The notes beneath the pieces are model-generated. The model did not search any database and was not told the DNA's origin. It was given only the letters and a program-made list of their open reading frames with translations. A stretch of DNA of 64,000 bases, taken from NCBI RefSeq assembly GCF_031128465.2, contig NZ_CP155618.1, forward strand, positions 505,501-569,500, written 5' to 3'. Origin of the DNA: Mariniflexile litorale (GTDB lineage: Bacteria > Bacteroidota > Bacteroidia > Flavobacteriales > Flavobacteriaceae). Of the stretch, positions 51,903-60,078 are shown in pieces. Within the stretch, counting starts at the first letter, position 1. Each line of letters starts with the position of its first letter. The position numbers and the translations under genes were made by a program.

Positions 51903-52358
51903 TCAACGCTTAGCCTTTATACTCCATTCAAAAACAAAGGTTGAAACTTCTACCCCTTCTTCATTCACACCCACAGATTTCATACTAACGGTTTGCCCTT
52001 CTCCTGTTTCGATAGCTTTTTGAAGTGCTTCATCAATTAATTTACCATCATTACAAGTAAAGGTTATTTTTCCTGTTGCTTTCTTAGTAAAAGTTGCAGA
52101 ATTGGATGTCACTAACATAGACACGCGTTTTCCAGAATCTTTAATTTTTGTCATCATTAAAGCACCAGTCGAAAACTCTGCAGCCATACCTTGCACTGCC
52201 CAAAACATAGATTTAAATGGGTTTTGATTAATCCAACGGTGGGTTACTGTAACTACACATTTACTAGTATCTATATGTTTTGTACGAACACCACAAAGAT
52301 AGGCTGATGGCAGCTTTAGCATGGTAAAAGTGTTAAGTTTATTAGGAGTTACGTTCAT
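51903..52358 (-). CDS. DUF4442 hotdog-fold protein
   Basis: A 151-residue protein of the DUF4442 family, hotdog-fold relatives of acyl-CoA thioesterases. Landmark: WINQNPFKSMFWAVQGMAAE (residues 43-62), where thioesterases have the substrate-binding helix, then FSTGALMMTKIKDSGK. No catalytic Asp/Glu can be assigned with certainty. Cytoplasmic. Confidence 0.8.
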   Translation of the reverse strand: MNVTPNKLNTFTMLKLPSAYLCGVRTKHIDTSKCVVTVTHRWINQNPFKSMFWAVQGMAAEFSTGALMMTKIKDSGKRVSMLVTSNSATFTKKATGKITFTCNDGKLIDEALQKAIETGEGQTVSMKSVGVNEEGVEVSTFVFEWSIKAKR

Positions 52359-52467
52359 GGGTTATTATTTAATTTTTTACTAAGTTATGAAAATAAACCA
52401 TACTCCGTAATGTTAAAATTATGTTAATTTTTAGTACTATGCGTAACATAATACCTTTTTAAAGACA

Positions 52468-52475
52468 TATATTTG
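52468..52475 (+). promoter_or_regulatory. Candidate -7 box for the DUF4870 gene
   Basis: TATATTTG, 29 bases before the start at 52505; no -33 TTG at the right distance. Confidence 0.4.
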
Positions 52476-52504
52476 CATAAGAAACTATTATATGTTTTAA
52501 AACC

Positions 52505-52951
52505 ATGATAAATAATCACCAAAAAAACATCGCCACATTTATTCATTTATCAACCTTTAGCAGGTTTATAATCCCTTTTGGAAATTTTATTGGACCTATT
52601 ATATTATGGGCTGCAAATAAAGATAAATCGGAGTTTATAGATGCACACGGAAAACAAGCCATTAATTTTCAGGCAAGTATTTTACTCTATGCTCTTATTT
52701 TAGGAGCTATTACTGTTCCGTTTTTTATTTTTAAAATGTTTAGTGGTTTAGACTTTATAGATTTTCATAGCTTCCACGATTTTCATATTAATATCGGCAA
52801 GCCTTCTCCCCTTTTATACATTGGCGGTGGCTTAGGTCTTTTGGCAGTTGTAGGCTTTATTATAGAGCTTGTTTTGATAGTAGTGGCGAGCTTAAAAGCA
52901 AGAGATGGCGAATATTATAAGTATCCTTTAACAATCAATTTTTTAAAATAA
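52505..52951 (+). CDS. DUF4870 (Tic20-like) membrane protein
   Basis: A 148-residue inner-membrane protein with three hydrophobic segments. The patterns IIPFGNFIGPIILWAANKDK, DAHGKQAINFQASILLY and SLKARDGEYYKYPL are the conserved parts of DUF4870 proteins. Function unknown. A structured intergenic element follows it at 52991-53072. Confidence 0.85.
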   Translation: MINNHQKNIATFIHLSTFSRFIIPFGNFIGPIILWAANKDKSEFIDAHGKQAINFQASILLYALILGAITVPFFIFKMFSGLDFIDFHSFHDFHINIGKPSPLLYIGGGLGLLAVVGFIIELVLIVVASLKARDGEYYKYPLTINFLK

Positions 52952-52990
52952 ACGGATGCCACATTATAAAAATGAATAACAAATAGTACC

Positions 52991-53072
52991 GCGTTAGGGA
53001 TTGAACGGATTGTTTGAGCTCCCCGACGAAGGAGGGAGCGAGTCGTGAAAGCCCGCCCCTTGTGGTAACGCC
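52991..53072. repeat. Structured 82-base intergenic element, tRNA-like ends
   Basis: Outer arms GCGTTA (52991-52996) and TAACGC (53066-53071) pair; inner arms GCTCCC (53018-53023) and GGGAGC (53034-53039) pair. It is clearly richer in G+C than its surroundings. On the minus strand the end reads GTTCAATCCCTAACGC, like a tRNA T-arm plus acceptor strand, but there is no anticodon arm. I recall similar dispersed elements in Flavobacteriia. No ORF. Confidence 0.6.
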
Positions 53073-53152
53073 AAAAAAAATAAAATTTCGTCAATAACTC
53101 ATCAAATCAATCAAAAAATGAACAGTTTCACATTATTAAAACGCTTTAGAAC

Positions 53153-53491
53153 ATGAAGATAGAAAACACAAAAGCACAAATGCGTAAAGGGGTTTTAGAA
53201 TTCTGCATACTATCGGTCTTAAAAGACGACGATGCCTATGTTGCAGAAATTTTAGAGACTTTAAAAGATGCAAAACTGCTAGTGGTTGAAGGGACTATTT
53301 ACCCACTGCTTACCAGATTAAAAAATGCCGGACTTCTTAATTACCGTTGGGAAGAATCTACCTCGGGACCGCCAAGAAAATACTATGGTTTAACCGAAAC
53401 TGGCAAATTATTTTTAACCGAATTAAACACGACGTGGAGCGAATTACAAAACGCCGTGAACTTAGTAACCATTCAAAAAAAACAACATTAA
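53153..53491 (+). CDS. PadR-family transcriptional regulator
   Basis: A 112-residue winged-helix regulator of the PadR family: MRKGVLEFCILSVLKDDDAY at the N-terminus, then LLVVEGTIYPLLTRLKNAGL and the wing YRWEESTSGPPRKYYGLTE. It lies one base before the PspC-domain gene and probably controls the operon, in response to an unknown signal; this pairing is frequent in Bacteroidetes. Confidence 0.92.
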   Translation: MKIENTKAQMRKGVLEFCILSVLKDDDAYVAEILETLKDAKLLVVEGTIYPLLTRLKNAGLLNYRWEESTSGPPRKYYGLTETGKLFLTELNTTWSELQNAVNLVTIQKKQH

Positions 53492-53492
53492 A

Positions 53493-55286
53493 ATGAATAA
53501 AACTGTCAACATAAATTTAGCAGGTACATTCTTCCATATTGATGAAGATGCATACTTAAAACTGCAACGTTACCTTGAGGCTATAAAACGTTCATTTACC
53601 GACTCTCAAGGGCGCAATGAAATTATTGCAGATATTGAAGCACGTATTGCTGAACTTTTTAGCGAGCGGGTTCAAAATGACAAACAAGTAATTCGTATTA
53701 AAGAAGTAGAAGAAGTTATTTCTATTATGGGGCAACCAGAAGATTATTTGGTTGATGATGAAATATTTGAAGATGAACTTCAACCAGCATATCAAAGAAA
53801 ATCTTCGGCTTCAAAAAAACTATTTAGAGATACCGATAACTCATATATTGGCGGTGTTGCTTCTGGATTGGGGCACTATTTAGGTATTGATGCCGTTTGG
53901 GTGCGTTTACTTTGGGTATTACTTACAGTTGGCTCAGGTGGTACATTTATATTCATTTATATTCTATTTTGGATTTTAGTTCCTGAAGCGATAACCACAG
54001 CTGAAAAAATAATGATGACAGGTGATCCTGTAAACATTAGCAACATAGAAAAAAAAATAAAAGACGGATTTGACACAGTTTCTGAAACTGTATCGGGTGT
54101 TGCTAAAAATGTAAGTGATTCTGTTTCTGGTGCAGCAAAAAATGTTTCGGACGCAGCAAAGAAAGCGGATTTCCAAAGACAAGGAAACAAAATAAAATCG
54201 AGTTCAAAATCATTCTTCGATACCTTAGCTGATATTATTATGTTCTTCTTTAAAATATTCGCAAAGTTTATAGGAATTATTTTTATAATAGTAGGTGCGT
54301 TTGCTCTGATAGCGTTAATAATTAGCTGGTTTTCTGTAGGTATTGCCGATATTGTACACATTCCTGGAATGGACTTTGTTAACATAGCTATTGCAGGAAA
54401 CTCCCCTGTTTGGTTGGCATCTTTACTCCTCTTTTTCGCTATTGGCATTCCCTTCTTTTTCTTGTTCTATTTAGGCTTAAAAATTCTTGTGAACAACCTA
54501 AAATCTATTGGTAACATTGCGAAATTTACGCTTTTAGGCCTATGGTTATTTTCAATAATAGGATTAGTCGTTATTGGATTAAGAGAAGCAAGTGAGCATG
54601 CTTTTAACGAACGTATTACAGAAAAAAAAGAACTTTTAATTACTGCTAACGATACCTTAGAAATTAAAATGACAGAAAATGATTTACTAAGAAACCGCTA
54701 TTACAGACATGATTCATTTAAAGTAGCAAATAATGAAAACGGAGAAAAAACCATTTACCGTTCAGATATTAGCATCATTATTAAATCGACAACCGATACT
54801 TTAGCCTCTATAAGTATTGAAAAAAGTGCCGATGGCAGAAACTATGATATAGCCATTGATCGCGCCAAAAAAATTAACTACAATTACATTTTAAAAGGAC
54901 AAGAACTGCGACTAGATTCTTATTTATCAACTCATTCTAAAAATAAATTCAGCGACCAAGAAATAGTAGTAATTCTATATTTACCCGAAGGGGCTGTAGT
55001 TAAGTTTAATAACAATACAAAACACTATTTAAATAATAGAATAGCGTCAAACTATATAAATCAATACCTTAATGTAGATGAAGATGGTGTAATATGTAAG
55101 GATTGTGACAATGATGAATTTGAAGTAGACATTGATACTCCCAATATTAAAATTAACGAAAACGGGATTGAAATTAAAGGAGAGAAAAGCAGTTTAAAAA
55201 TCAACGATAGTGGCATTAATGCCGAATCGGAAGAAGTAAAAGTAAAAATTGACGGCGACGGTATTAATATTAAATCCGATAATTAA
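53493..55286 (+). CDS. PspC-domain membrane protein with C-terminal beta domain
   Basis: A 597-residue protein. The N-terminal about 90 residues (MNKTVNINLAGTFFHIDEDA; then EIIADIEARIAELF) are a conserved cytoplasmic domain; a PspC domain follows (about 108-168, KLFRDTDNSYIGGVASGLGH); then three to four more membrane segments (about 245-365) and a C-terminal, probably periplasmic beta-rich part ending in repeats of INENGIEIKGEKSSLKINDS. PspC domains sense envelope stress. The neighbours are a PadR regulator and two head-GIN proteins. Confidence 0.85.
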   Translation: MNKTVNINLAGTFFHIDEDAYLKLQRYLEAIKRSFTDSQGRNEIIADIEARIAELFSERVQNDKQVIRIKEVEEVISIMGQPEDYLVDDEIFEDELQPAYQRKSSASKKLFRDTDNSYIGGVASGLGHYLGIDAVWVRLLWVLLTVGSGGTFIFIYILFWILVPEAITTAEKIMMTGDPVNISNIEKKIKDGFDTVSETVSGVAKNVSDSVSGAAKNVSDAAKKADFQRQGNKIKSSSKSFFDTLADIIMFFFKIFAKFIGIIFIIVGAFALIALIISWFSVGIADIVHIPGMDFVNIAIAGNSPVWLASLLLFFAIGIPFFFLFYLGLKILVNNLKSIGNIAKFTLLGLWLFSIIGLVVIGLREASEHAFNERITEKKELLITANDTLEIKMTENDLLRNRYYRHDSFKVANNENGEKTIYRSDISIIIKSTTDTLASISIEKSADGRNYDIAIDRAKKINYNYILKGQELRLDSYLSTHSKNKFSDQEIVVILYLPEGAVVKFNNNTKHYLNNRIASNYINQYLNVDEDGVICKDCDNDEFEVDIDTPNIKINENGIEIKGEKSSLKINDSGINAESEEVKVKIDGDGINIKSDN

Positions 55287-55392
55287 ACAATTCAGTATTA
55301 AAAAACAACAGTTCAGATATTTAAGTTACTAATCAATAACAACAAATAAGATATTTGAATAATAAAAATCATCAATAAAAAAACGAACAGTT

Positions 55393-56121
55393 ATGACAAC
55401 CTTAGTAAAAATTATAGTAGCAACCCTAATTAGTTTCAGTTTATTTTCTTGCAACTTTGATATAAACATGAACTCAGGCGTTAAAGGCAATGGGCATGTT
55501 ACCACAGAAAACCGTTCTATAAACAAACCATTTACAGCTATCAAAGCTTCAGAAGGTTTGAATGTGTATGTAACACAAAGCGACAACGAAAGTATTAGTG
55601 TTGAAGCCGACGACAATTTACAAGATATTATTATAACCGAAGTTGTAGATAATGTCTTAAAAATTCACACCAAAGAAAATATTGGTACATGCACCTCTAA
55701 AAAAATTGTTATAAACCTTAAAGAAGTTTCTAGCATTACAGCTACAAGCGGTAGCGATGTAAGATCTACAAACACACTTGTTACCAAACACTTAGATTTA
55801 GAAACCACCAGTGGGAGCGATATGAATTTAGACATTAATACCGCATCACTAAATTGTAAATCTACCAGTGGTAGCGATTTAAAATTATCTGGCAAAACCA
55901 TAAAGCTTATCGCAGAAGCTACCAGTGGCAGCAATATAAAAGCAGCTAATCTAATTGCAGAATCTAGCCATGTAAAAGCTACAAGTGGTGCCGATATTAC
56001 GATAAATACTTCCAAAGAATTAACAGCAAAAGCAAGCAGTGGCGGAGATATTAAATATTTAGGAAACCCAAAAGTTGTAAATAAAAGCGATAGTGCTTCG
56101 GGTAGTATAAAGAAACAATAA
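55393..56121 (+). CDS. Head-GIN (DUF2807) lipoprotein with TSGSD repeats
   Basis: A 242-residue lipoprotein (LFSCNFD, Cys20) with a DUF2807 domain, a putative auto-transporter-like beta helix. From residue 118 the sequence TSGSD and close forms recur at about 118, 139, 158, 177, 197 and 215, roughly one per 20 residues, matching the turns of a beta helix. It should sit in the periplasm or on the surface. The operon with PspC and PadR suggests an envelope-stress role. It is followed by a divergent paralogue at 56220. Confidence 0.86.
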   Translation: MTTLVKIIVATLISFSLFSCNFDINMNSGVKGNGHVTTENRSINKPFTAIKASEGLNVYVTQSDNESISVEADDNLQDIIITEVVDNVLKIHTKENIGTCTSKKIVINLKEVSSITATSGSDVRSTNTLVTKHLDLETTSGSDMNLDINTASLNCKSTSGSDLKLSGKTIKLIAEATSGSNIKAANLIAESSHVKATSGADITINTSKELTAKASSGGDIKYLGNPKVVNKSDSASGSIKKQ

Positions 56122-56187
56122 GCCTATAATACCAACCAATTTTGAAACCATCTCATACTTAAATTTAAGTTTGGGGTGGTTTTTGTT

Positions 56188-56195
56188 TATATTTG
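56188..56195 (+). promoter_or_regulatory. Candidate -7 box for the second head-GIN gene
   Basis: TATATTTG, 24 bases before the start at 56220; suggests that this gene can be transcribed apart from the operon. Confidence 0.4.
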
Positions 56196-56219
56196 TTTAC
56201 AACACAATACCTTGTACCT

Positions 56220-57056
56220 ATGCATAAGCAAATCATTACTATACTACTATCTTTAGTGTTATGCCTTACTTCTGTAGCACAAACAATAGAAAAAGTAAAA
56301 GGAAACAAAAACGTTACTATTATACAAACCGAAATAAATCCGTTTCACACCATTATAGTTGATGAAGATTTTGACATTGAAATAATTTACAACAATGTTC
56401 CTTCCATAACTATTGAAACCGATGAAAACTTACATGAATTTATAAAGTTTGATGTGATAAATGGTGTTTTATCGTTTGATAAAACGACCAGAATAACCTC
56501 AAAAAAACGCTTGAACATTACCGTTAATTACGATGATAGTTTAAACAATATTAAAATAACTGAAAAAGGCGAAATACTATCATTAACCACTATGAATTTA
56601 GTTAATGCTATACTCATAACCGAAGGCTCAGCAAGAGCAGGCTTAACCATAAAAACAAATAATTTTGAATTTCAAAGTAATGGTAAAGCAAAAGTAAAAC
56701 TAAATTTAACTTGTGAAAACGCGAAACTCTCATTAATAGATACTAGTAAATTAGATGCTTTAATTTATTCACCAATTACACATATCGACTTGTACCAACG
56801 TGCCGATGCAACCATTGAAGGAGAAACTCATGAATTGAAATTAAGAACCGATAATTACTCACAATTTAACGGTAAAAATTTCACCGCCAAAACCTGCAAT
56901 ACTTTAAACGAAATATCGAGTGATGCTTATTTAGAAGTTTTAGATACTATAACCATTGATGCTTCGGGCAATAGTAGTGTTTACTTATATGGCGACCCTG
57001 AAATTATTGTAAATAAATTAAGTGGTACTTCTAAACTTCAAAAGAAAGAAAAATAA
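56220..57056 (+). CDS. Second head-GIN-like (DUF2807) exported protein
   Basis: A 278-residue exported protein; the ATG at 56220 gives the signal peptide (LTSVAQ) while the frame opens nine codons earlier without one. No lipobox, unlike its upstream neighbour. It has the DUF2807 start FHTIIVDEDFDIEIIYNN and a C-terminal TIDASGNSSVYLYGDPEIIV, but the TSGSD repeats of the neighbour are missing. It is probably an old duplicate. Followed by a convergent YceI gene 25 bases later. Confidence 0.75.
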   Translation: MHKQIITILLSLVLCLTSVAQTIEKVKGNKNVTIIQTEINPFHTIIVDEDFDIEIIYNNVPSITIETDENLHEFIKFDVINGVLSFDKTTRITSKKRLNITVNYDDSLNNIKITEKGEILSLTTMNLVNAILITEGSARAGLTIKTNNFEFQSNGKAKVKLNLTCENAKLSLIDTSKLDALIYSPITHIDLYQRADATIEGETHELKLRTDNYSQFNGKNFTAKTCNTLNEISSDAYLEVLDTITIDASGNSSVYLYGDPEIIVNKLSGTSKLQKKEK

Positions 57057-57081
57057 AAAAGAATAAAACTTGATTAATAGC

Positions 57082-57669
57082 CTATTTTTCTCTTATTAAT
57101 AATTGAAAATCTATTTTGATAATATCATTTATAGAAATAAGACCAAATAGCTTTTTAGGGGTTTCTAGGTTATAATCGGATAATCGGATAACTAAATCTC
57201 CGGAAATAAATAGGTCGTTACTTTTTTTAACTTTTACAGGAATTTTATAGTCTTGTGTTACACCTGCAATTTCTATATTTATGGATGCTTGAACATCCCG
57301 CATGTTTTCAGTTTGATTTATTTCTTTTAAAAACAACGTTATTTGAGGATACTTATCTGATTTTAAAATCTTTTGAAAATCATTATTAATCGCTCTTCCT
57401 CCACAGTCAAAACAATCATTTTCTAAAACTAAAGCTGTTTTGTTAAAAACAATTTTACCATTTTCAACATGATAAAATACTTGAATAGGATTTTTAAATT
57501 TATTAATATTAAACACACACGAAAAATCACTCACATTGGTTGTTCCTTTAACTTTTAAAGAACTCTGTGGTGTTATAATAACCGACGTGCTTTTAATAAT
57601 AGAATCTCTAGTTGTAAAAGCGATTGTGGTTAGTATCGAAATTAAAAACAGAACCTTCTTGATTATCAT
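57082..57669 (-). CDS. YceI-family protein with Cys-containing loop
   Basis: A 195-residue exported YceI-like lipocalin-type protein. The ATG at 57669 gives MIIKKVLFLISILTTIAFTT as signal sequence; the frame is open upstream without one. The domain carries LKVKGTTNVSDFSCVFNINK, VLENDCFDCGGRAINNDFQK and a final beta strand (IKIDFQLLIREK). YceI proteins bind polyisoprenoid-type lipids. The two cysteines in NDCFDCGG mark a subgroup different from the other YceI of this operon. Last gene of the YceI/porin/YceI operon. Confidence 0.83.
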   Translation of the reverse strand: MIIKKVLFLISILTTIAFTTRDSIIKSTSVIITPQSSLKVKGTTNVSDFSCVFNINKFKNPIQVFYHVENGKIVFNKTALVLENDCFDCGGRAINNDFQKILKSDKYPQITLFLKEINQTENMRDVQASINIEIAGVTQDYKIPVKVKKSNDLFISGDLVIRLSDYNLETPKKLFGLISINDIIKIDFQLLIREK

Positions 57670-57778
57670 GATATTAAAACTAAATTTTAAAATTTTATTA
57701 TAAAAAACAAGTCTCAAAATACATGTCAATTTTAAAATCTTGACTTTGTACTATTGAGACTTGTTCACTTTTAATTAT

Positions 57779-59047
57779 TTAGAAACTAATAGCTGCTTCT
57801 AGCATAAGCCCATTAAATTTCCCGTCTTCTAACAAATCTCCAGTAGGGTAATCGTTATATTTTTGATTTACATATTCAGCTTTTAGTAAGATATTTTTAG
57901 TCATAAACCAACCAGCACCTAATTGGAATCTATCAACACTTATATCATCTCCACTTGCTAATTCAGCACTTACGGTATTGTATCGTCCACCTATGTACAC
58001 TTTTTCAGCATCACCAAATCTATATATAATTTCACCTGCATATTGCGTTGCTTTTCTTCTATCCGTTTCAGTTAATGCTCTTCCTGATGTTAACTCTACA
58101 GTTCCAAAAACTTCAAGTCCGTCATACTTTAAGAAAGGATTAATCATTACAGCAGTAATTTTATTTTTAAAACCTGGGTCAAAACGTCCTGATCTAAAAT
58201 TGTCGCTAGTAGCAGTTGCAGATTGCATGATGTTATAATATCTTGAACCGGCTCTATCAGCTGTATATAAATAAACGCTTTGTGCGTAGCCTGTATTATA
58301 TAAAGACCCTGTTAATCGAAATCTAAAATCGTCGTTAATTTGTTTATCATAACCTAATTTAGCTAAAAAAGCAGCACCTCCAGTGGTTCCGTCAACTTCC
58401 TTAACATTTTGGTTTAATTTTCCATTTGAAAAACCTACCATTCCTAAAAGGCCACTATCACATTGGTAATACAATTCAGCTCCAACTTCAGTTGTAAATG
58501 AATCCATTATTAAGTTCCCAACAAACGGATTGAAAATTGTTTGCGCATTATCACTTCTTCTAAAGTGTGCATCACCATAATTATTTTCCATATGTCCAAT
58601 TTTAATGGTAGCATGGTTCATGATGTCTTCTAAAAATCCTTCACTAATAAAATTTAATTTATCAATTTGAAAATACCCCCCTTTAACATATGGTTCTGGG
58701 TGGTGTCTAGAAGATAGATAGGTTCTTAAATGCATTCTTACACCATCATAAAGTGCCACATCTAAATCTAAATTGGCTGTCGCTAAGTTGAAATTACTTC
58801 CTACATCTCCTAAAGGAGCAACCCCTGAATTTTCATTATCTAAAGCTTGAAACTGTAATGTAGATGCCCCACCTATTCGTACTTTTACACCATCAAATGT
58901 TGATACCGAATCTTTTGGAGCTTCAAAGATACCCGTTCCATCTTGGTCTTGTGGTTTATAATTATCCAAACTTCTATTTTGGGCATACACGCTGAATCCT
59001 ATTAATATGACTCCTAATACAACTGATTTTTTTAAAATTGTTTTCAT
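57779..59047 (-). CDS. Porin-like outer-membrane protein
   Basis: A 422-residue exported protein, signal peptide 1-22 (SVYAQ), with a long run of alternating hydrophobic strands ending in a C-terminal aromatic strand (GLMLEAAISF), as in outer-membrane beta barrels. The stretch RIGGASTLQFQALDNEN near residue 55 and YGDAHFRRSDNAQ resemble phosphate-selective-type porins of Bacteroidetes. Substrate unknown. It is the middle gene between two YceI genes, 23 bases from the first. Confidence 0.78.
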   Translation of the reverse strand: MKTILKKSVVLGVILIGFSVYAQNRSLDNYKPQDQDGTGIFEAPKDSVSTFDGVKVRIGGASTLQFQALDNENSGVAPLGDVGSNFNLATANLDLDVALYDGVRMHLRTYLSSRHHPEPYVKGGYFQIDKLNFISEGFLEDIMNHATIKIGHMENNYGDAHFRRSDNAQTIFNPFVGNLIMDSFTTEVGAELYYQCDSGLLGMVGFSNGKLNQNVKEVDGTTGGAAFLAKLGYDKQINDDFRFRLTGSLYNTGYAQSVYLYTADRAGSRYYNIMQSATATSDNFRSGRFDPGFKNKITAVMINPFLKYDGLEVFGTVELTSGRALTETDRRKATQYAGEIIYRFGDAEKVYIGGRYNTVSAELASGDDISVDRFQLGAGWFMTKNILLKAEYVNQKYNDYPTGDLLEDGKFNGLMLEAAISF

Positions 59048-59070
59048 AATTTTTATTTTTTATTGCTTGG

Positions 59071-59655
59071 TTATTTGAATATGGTTGAAAATTTAATTGT
59101 AATGTCGTCGCCTGTGGTAATGGTTCCTAATAAAGCCTTTGGTGGATCGACCTTGAAATCGGTCATCTTAATTTTCTTTTCTCCAGTAAGCGTTATTTTA
59201 TTACCTACTACACTCACAGAAAAGTCTAAAGGAATACGCTTTTTAACACCCGAAATGGTTAAGTCTCCTTCTGCTTTAATTGTAAACTTCCCATTTCCTT
59301 TGTTTACAGTTTCCTTAACCGCAATTAATTGAAAAGAAATGGTTTTATAAGAACTGGAGTTTAAAGCTTTATAAGTGTTTTTATCCATAGAAGATTTGCC
59401 ACTTTTTAAGCTTTCTACAACTACATCAATAGTGCATGTTGTAATCTCACCTGCTTCAAGGTTTTTAAAAATTATTTTTCCGCTTTGTTGTTCGGCGCTA
59501 ATGTGCCAATCGTGTAAACTTGAAGTTCCAAAAACGGTTAATGAAGATTCTTTGTTTATTAAATTGAATTGTTGTGCTTGAATTAAATTAAATGTTAAAA
59601 GAAAAAGAGCCATCAAACTTAAGCCTCTTTTGTACGTTTTTTTATTTGGGTTCAT
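59071..59655 (-). CDS. YceI-family exported protein
   Basis: A 194-residue YceI protein. Signal peptide about 1-27 (LIQAQ). The lipocalin-like domain has SLTVFGTSSLHDWHISAEQQ, MDKNTYKALNSSSYKTISFQ and ISGVKKRIPLDFSVSVVGN. YceI proteins bind isoprenoid lipids in the periplasm and are often linked to electron transport or stress. First gene of the operon, behind a -7 like box at 59681-59688 and a Crp/Fnr-like palindrome. Confidence 0.9.
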   Translation of the reverse strand: MNPNKKTYKRGLSLMALFLLTFNLIQAQQFNLINKESSLTVFGTSSLHDWHISAEQQSGKIIFKNLEAGEITTCTIDVVVESLKSGKSSMDKNTYKALNSSSYKTISFQLIAVKETVNKGNGKFTIKAEGDLTISGVKKRIPLDFSVSVVGNKITLTGEKKIKMTDFKVDPPKALLGTITTGDDITIKFSTIFK

Positions 59656-59680
59656 AATATCTATTGTTTTTATTATGATG

Positions 59681-59726
59681 CAAAGTTCATTGTAAACCCA
59701 ATATTAAAATATGATTTTTGTCATAT
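59681..59726 (-). promoter_or_regulatory. Putative Crp/Fnr-activated promoter of the YceI operon
   Basis: On the minus strand the perfect inverted repeat ATATGA-CAAAAA-TCATAT (59726-59709) is followed by GAACTTTG (59688-59681), one base off TAnnTTTG. Transcription would start near 59675, putting the palindrome centre (59717.5) near -42, a class II activator position. No -33 TTG is present, consistent with activator dependence. The same half-sites and spacer occur at 864-877. Confidence 0.5.
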
Positions 59727-60078
59727 TGAAAATTATTAATCGTAACCCATTCCTCTAATACCAAGTGTAAGTAATAACTTTGTACCTGCTTCGAATGGTT
59801 TTTGTCATGTAGCAGCGAAAGGGGTACTATCATCATATGAACTTAAATAATTTAAAATACCATAACCTTTTAAATCTGAATTTATAAGCTTTTAAAAGCA
59901 TGGTCAAAACAATTCACTTGTTTGTCTTCAAAATCGAATGCTTTTTTTTTACGGAAATGCCATAATTATACACTTCGACTATTGAATAAAATTCTATTTT
60001 CTTGTTCTTTTGAAAACACCTCTTCTTTTCCTTTACAATTGAAAAAAAACAAGTGTTATAAAAAGCAAAAAGTGTGTA
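59727..60078. other. Intergenic region without recognised gene
   Basis: 352 bases of AT-rich sequence between the YceI operon promoter and the end of the GH13 gene. A short frame at 59922-60104 has poor composition and a TTG start, so I do not call it. No strong hairpin seen. Confidence 0.4.

Noticed and set aside
52991-53072. A true tRNA gene
   Set aside because: T-arm-like and acceptor-like ends are present but no anticodon stem-loop, D-arm or CCA-type end can be placed.
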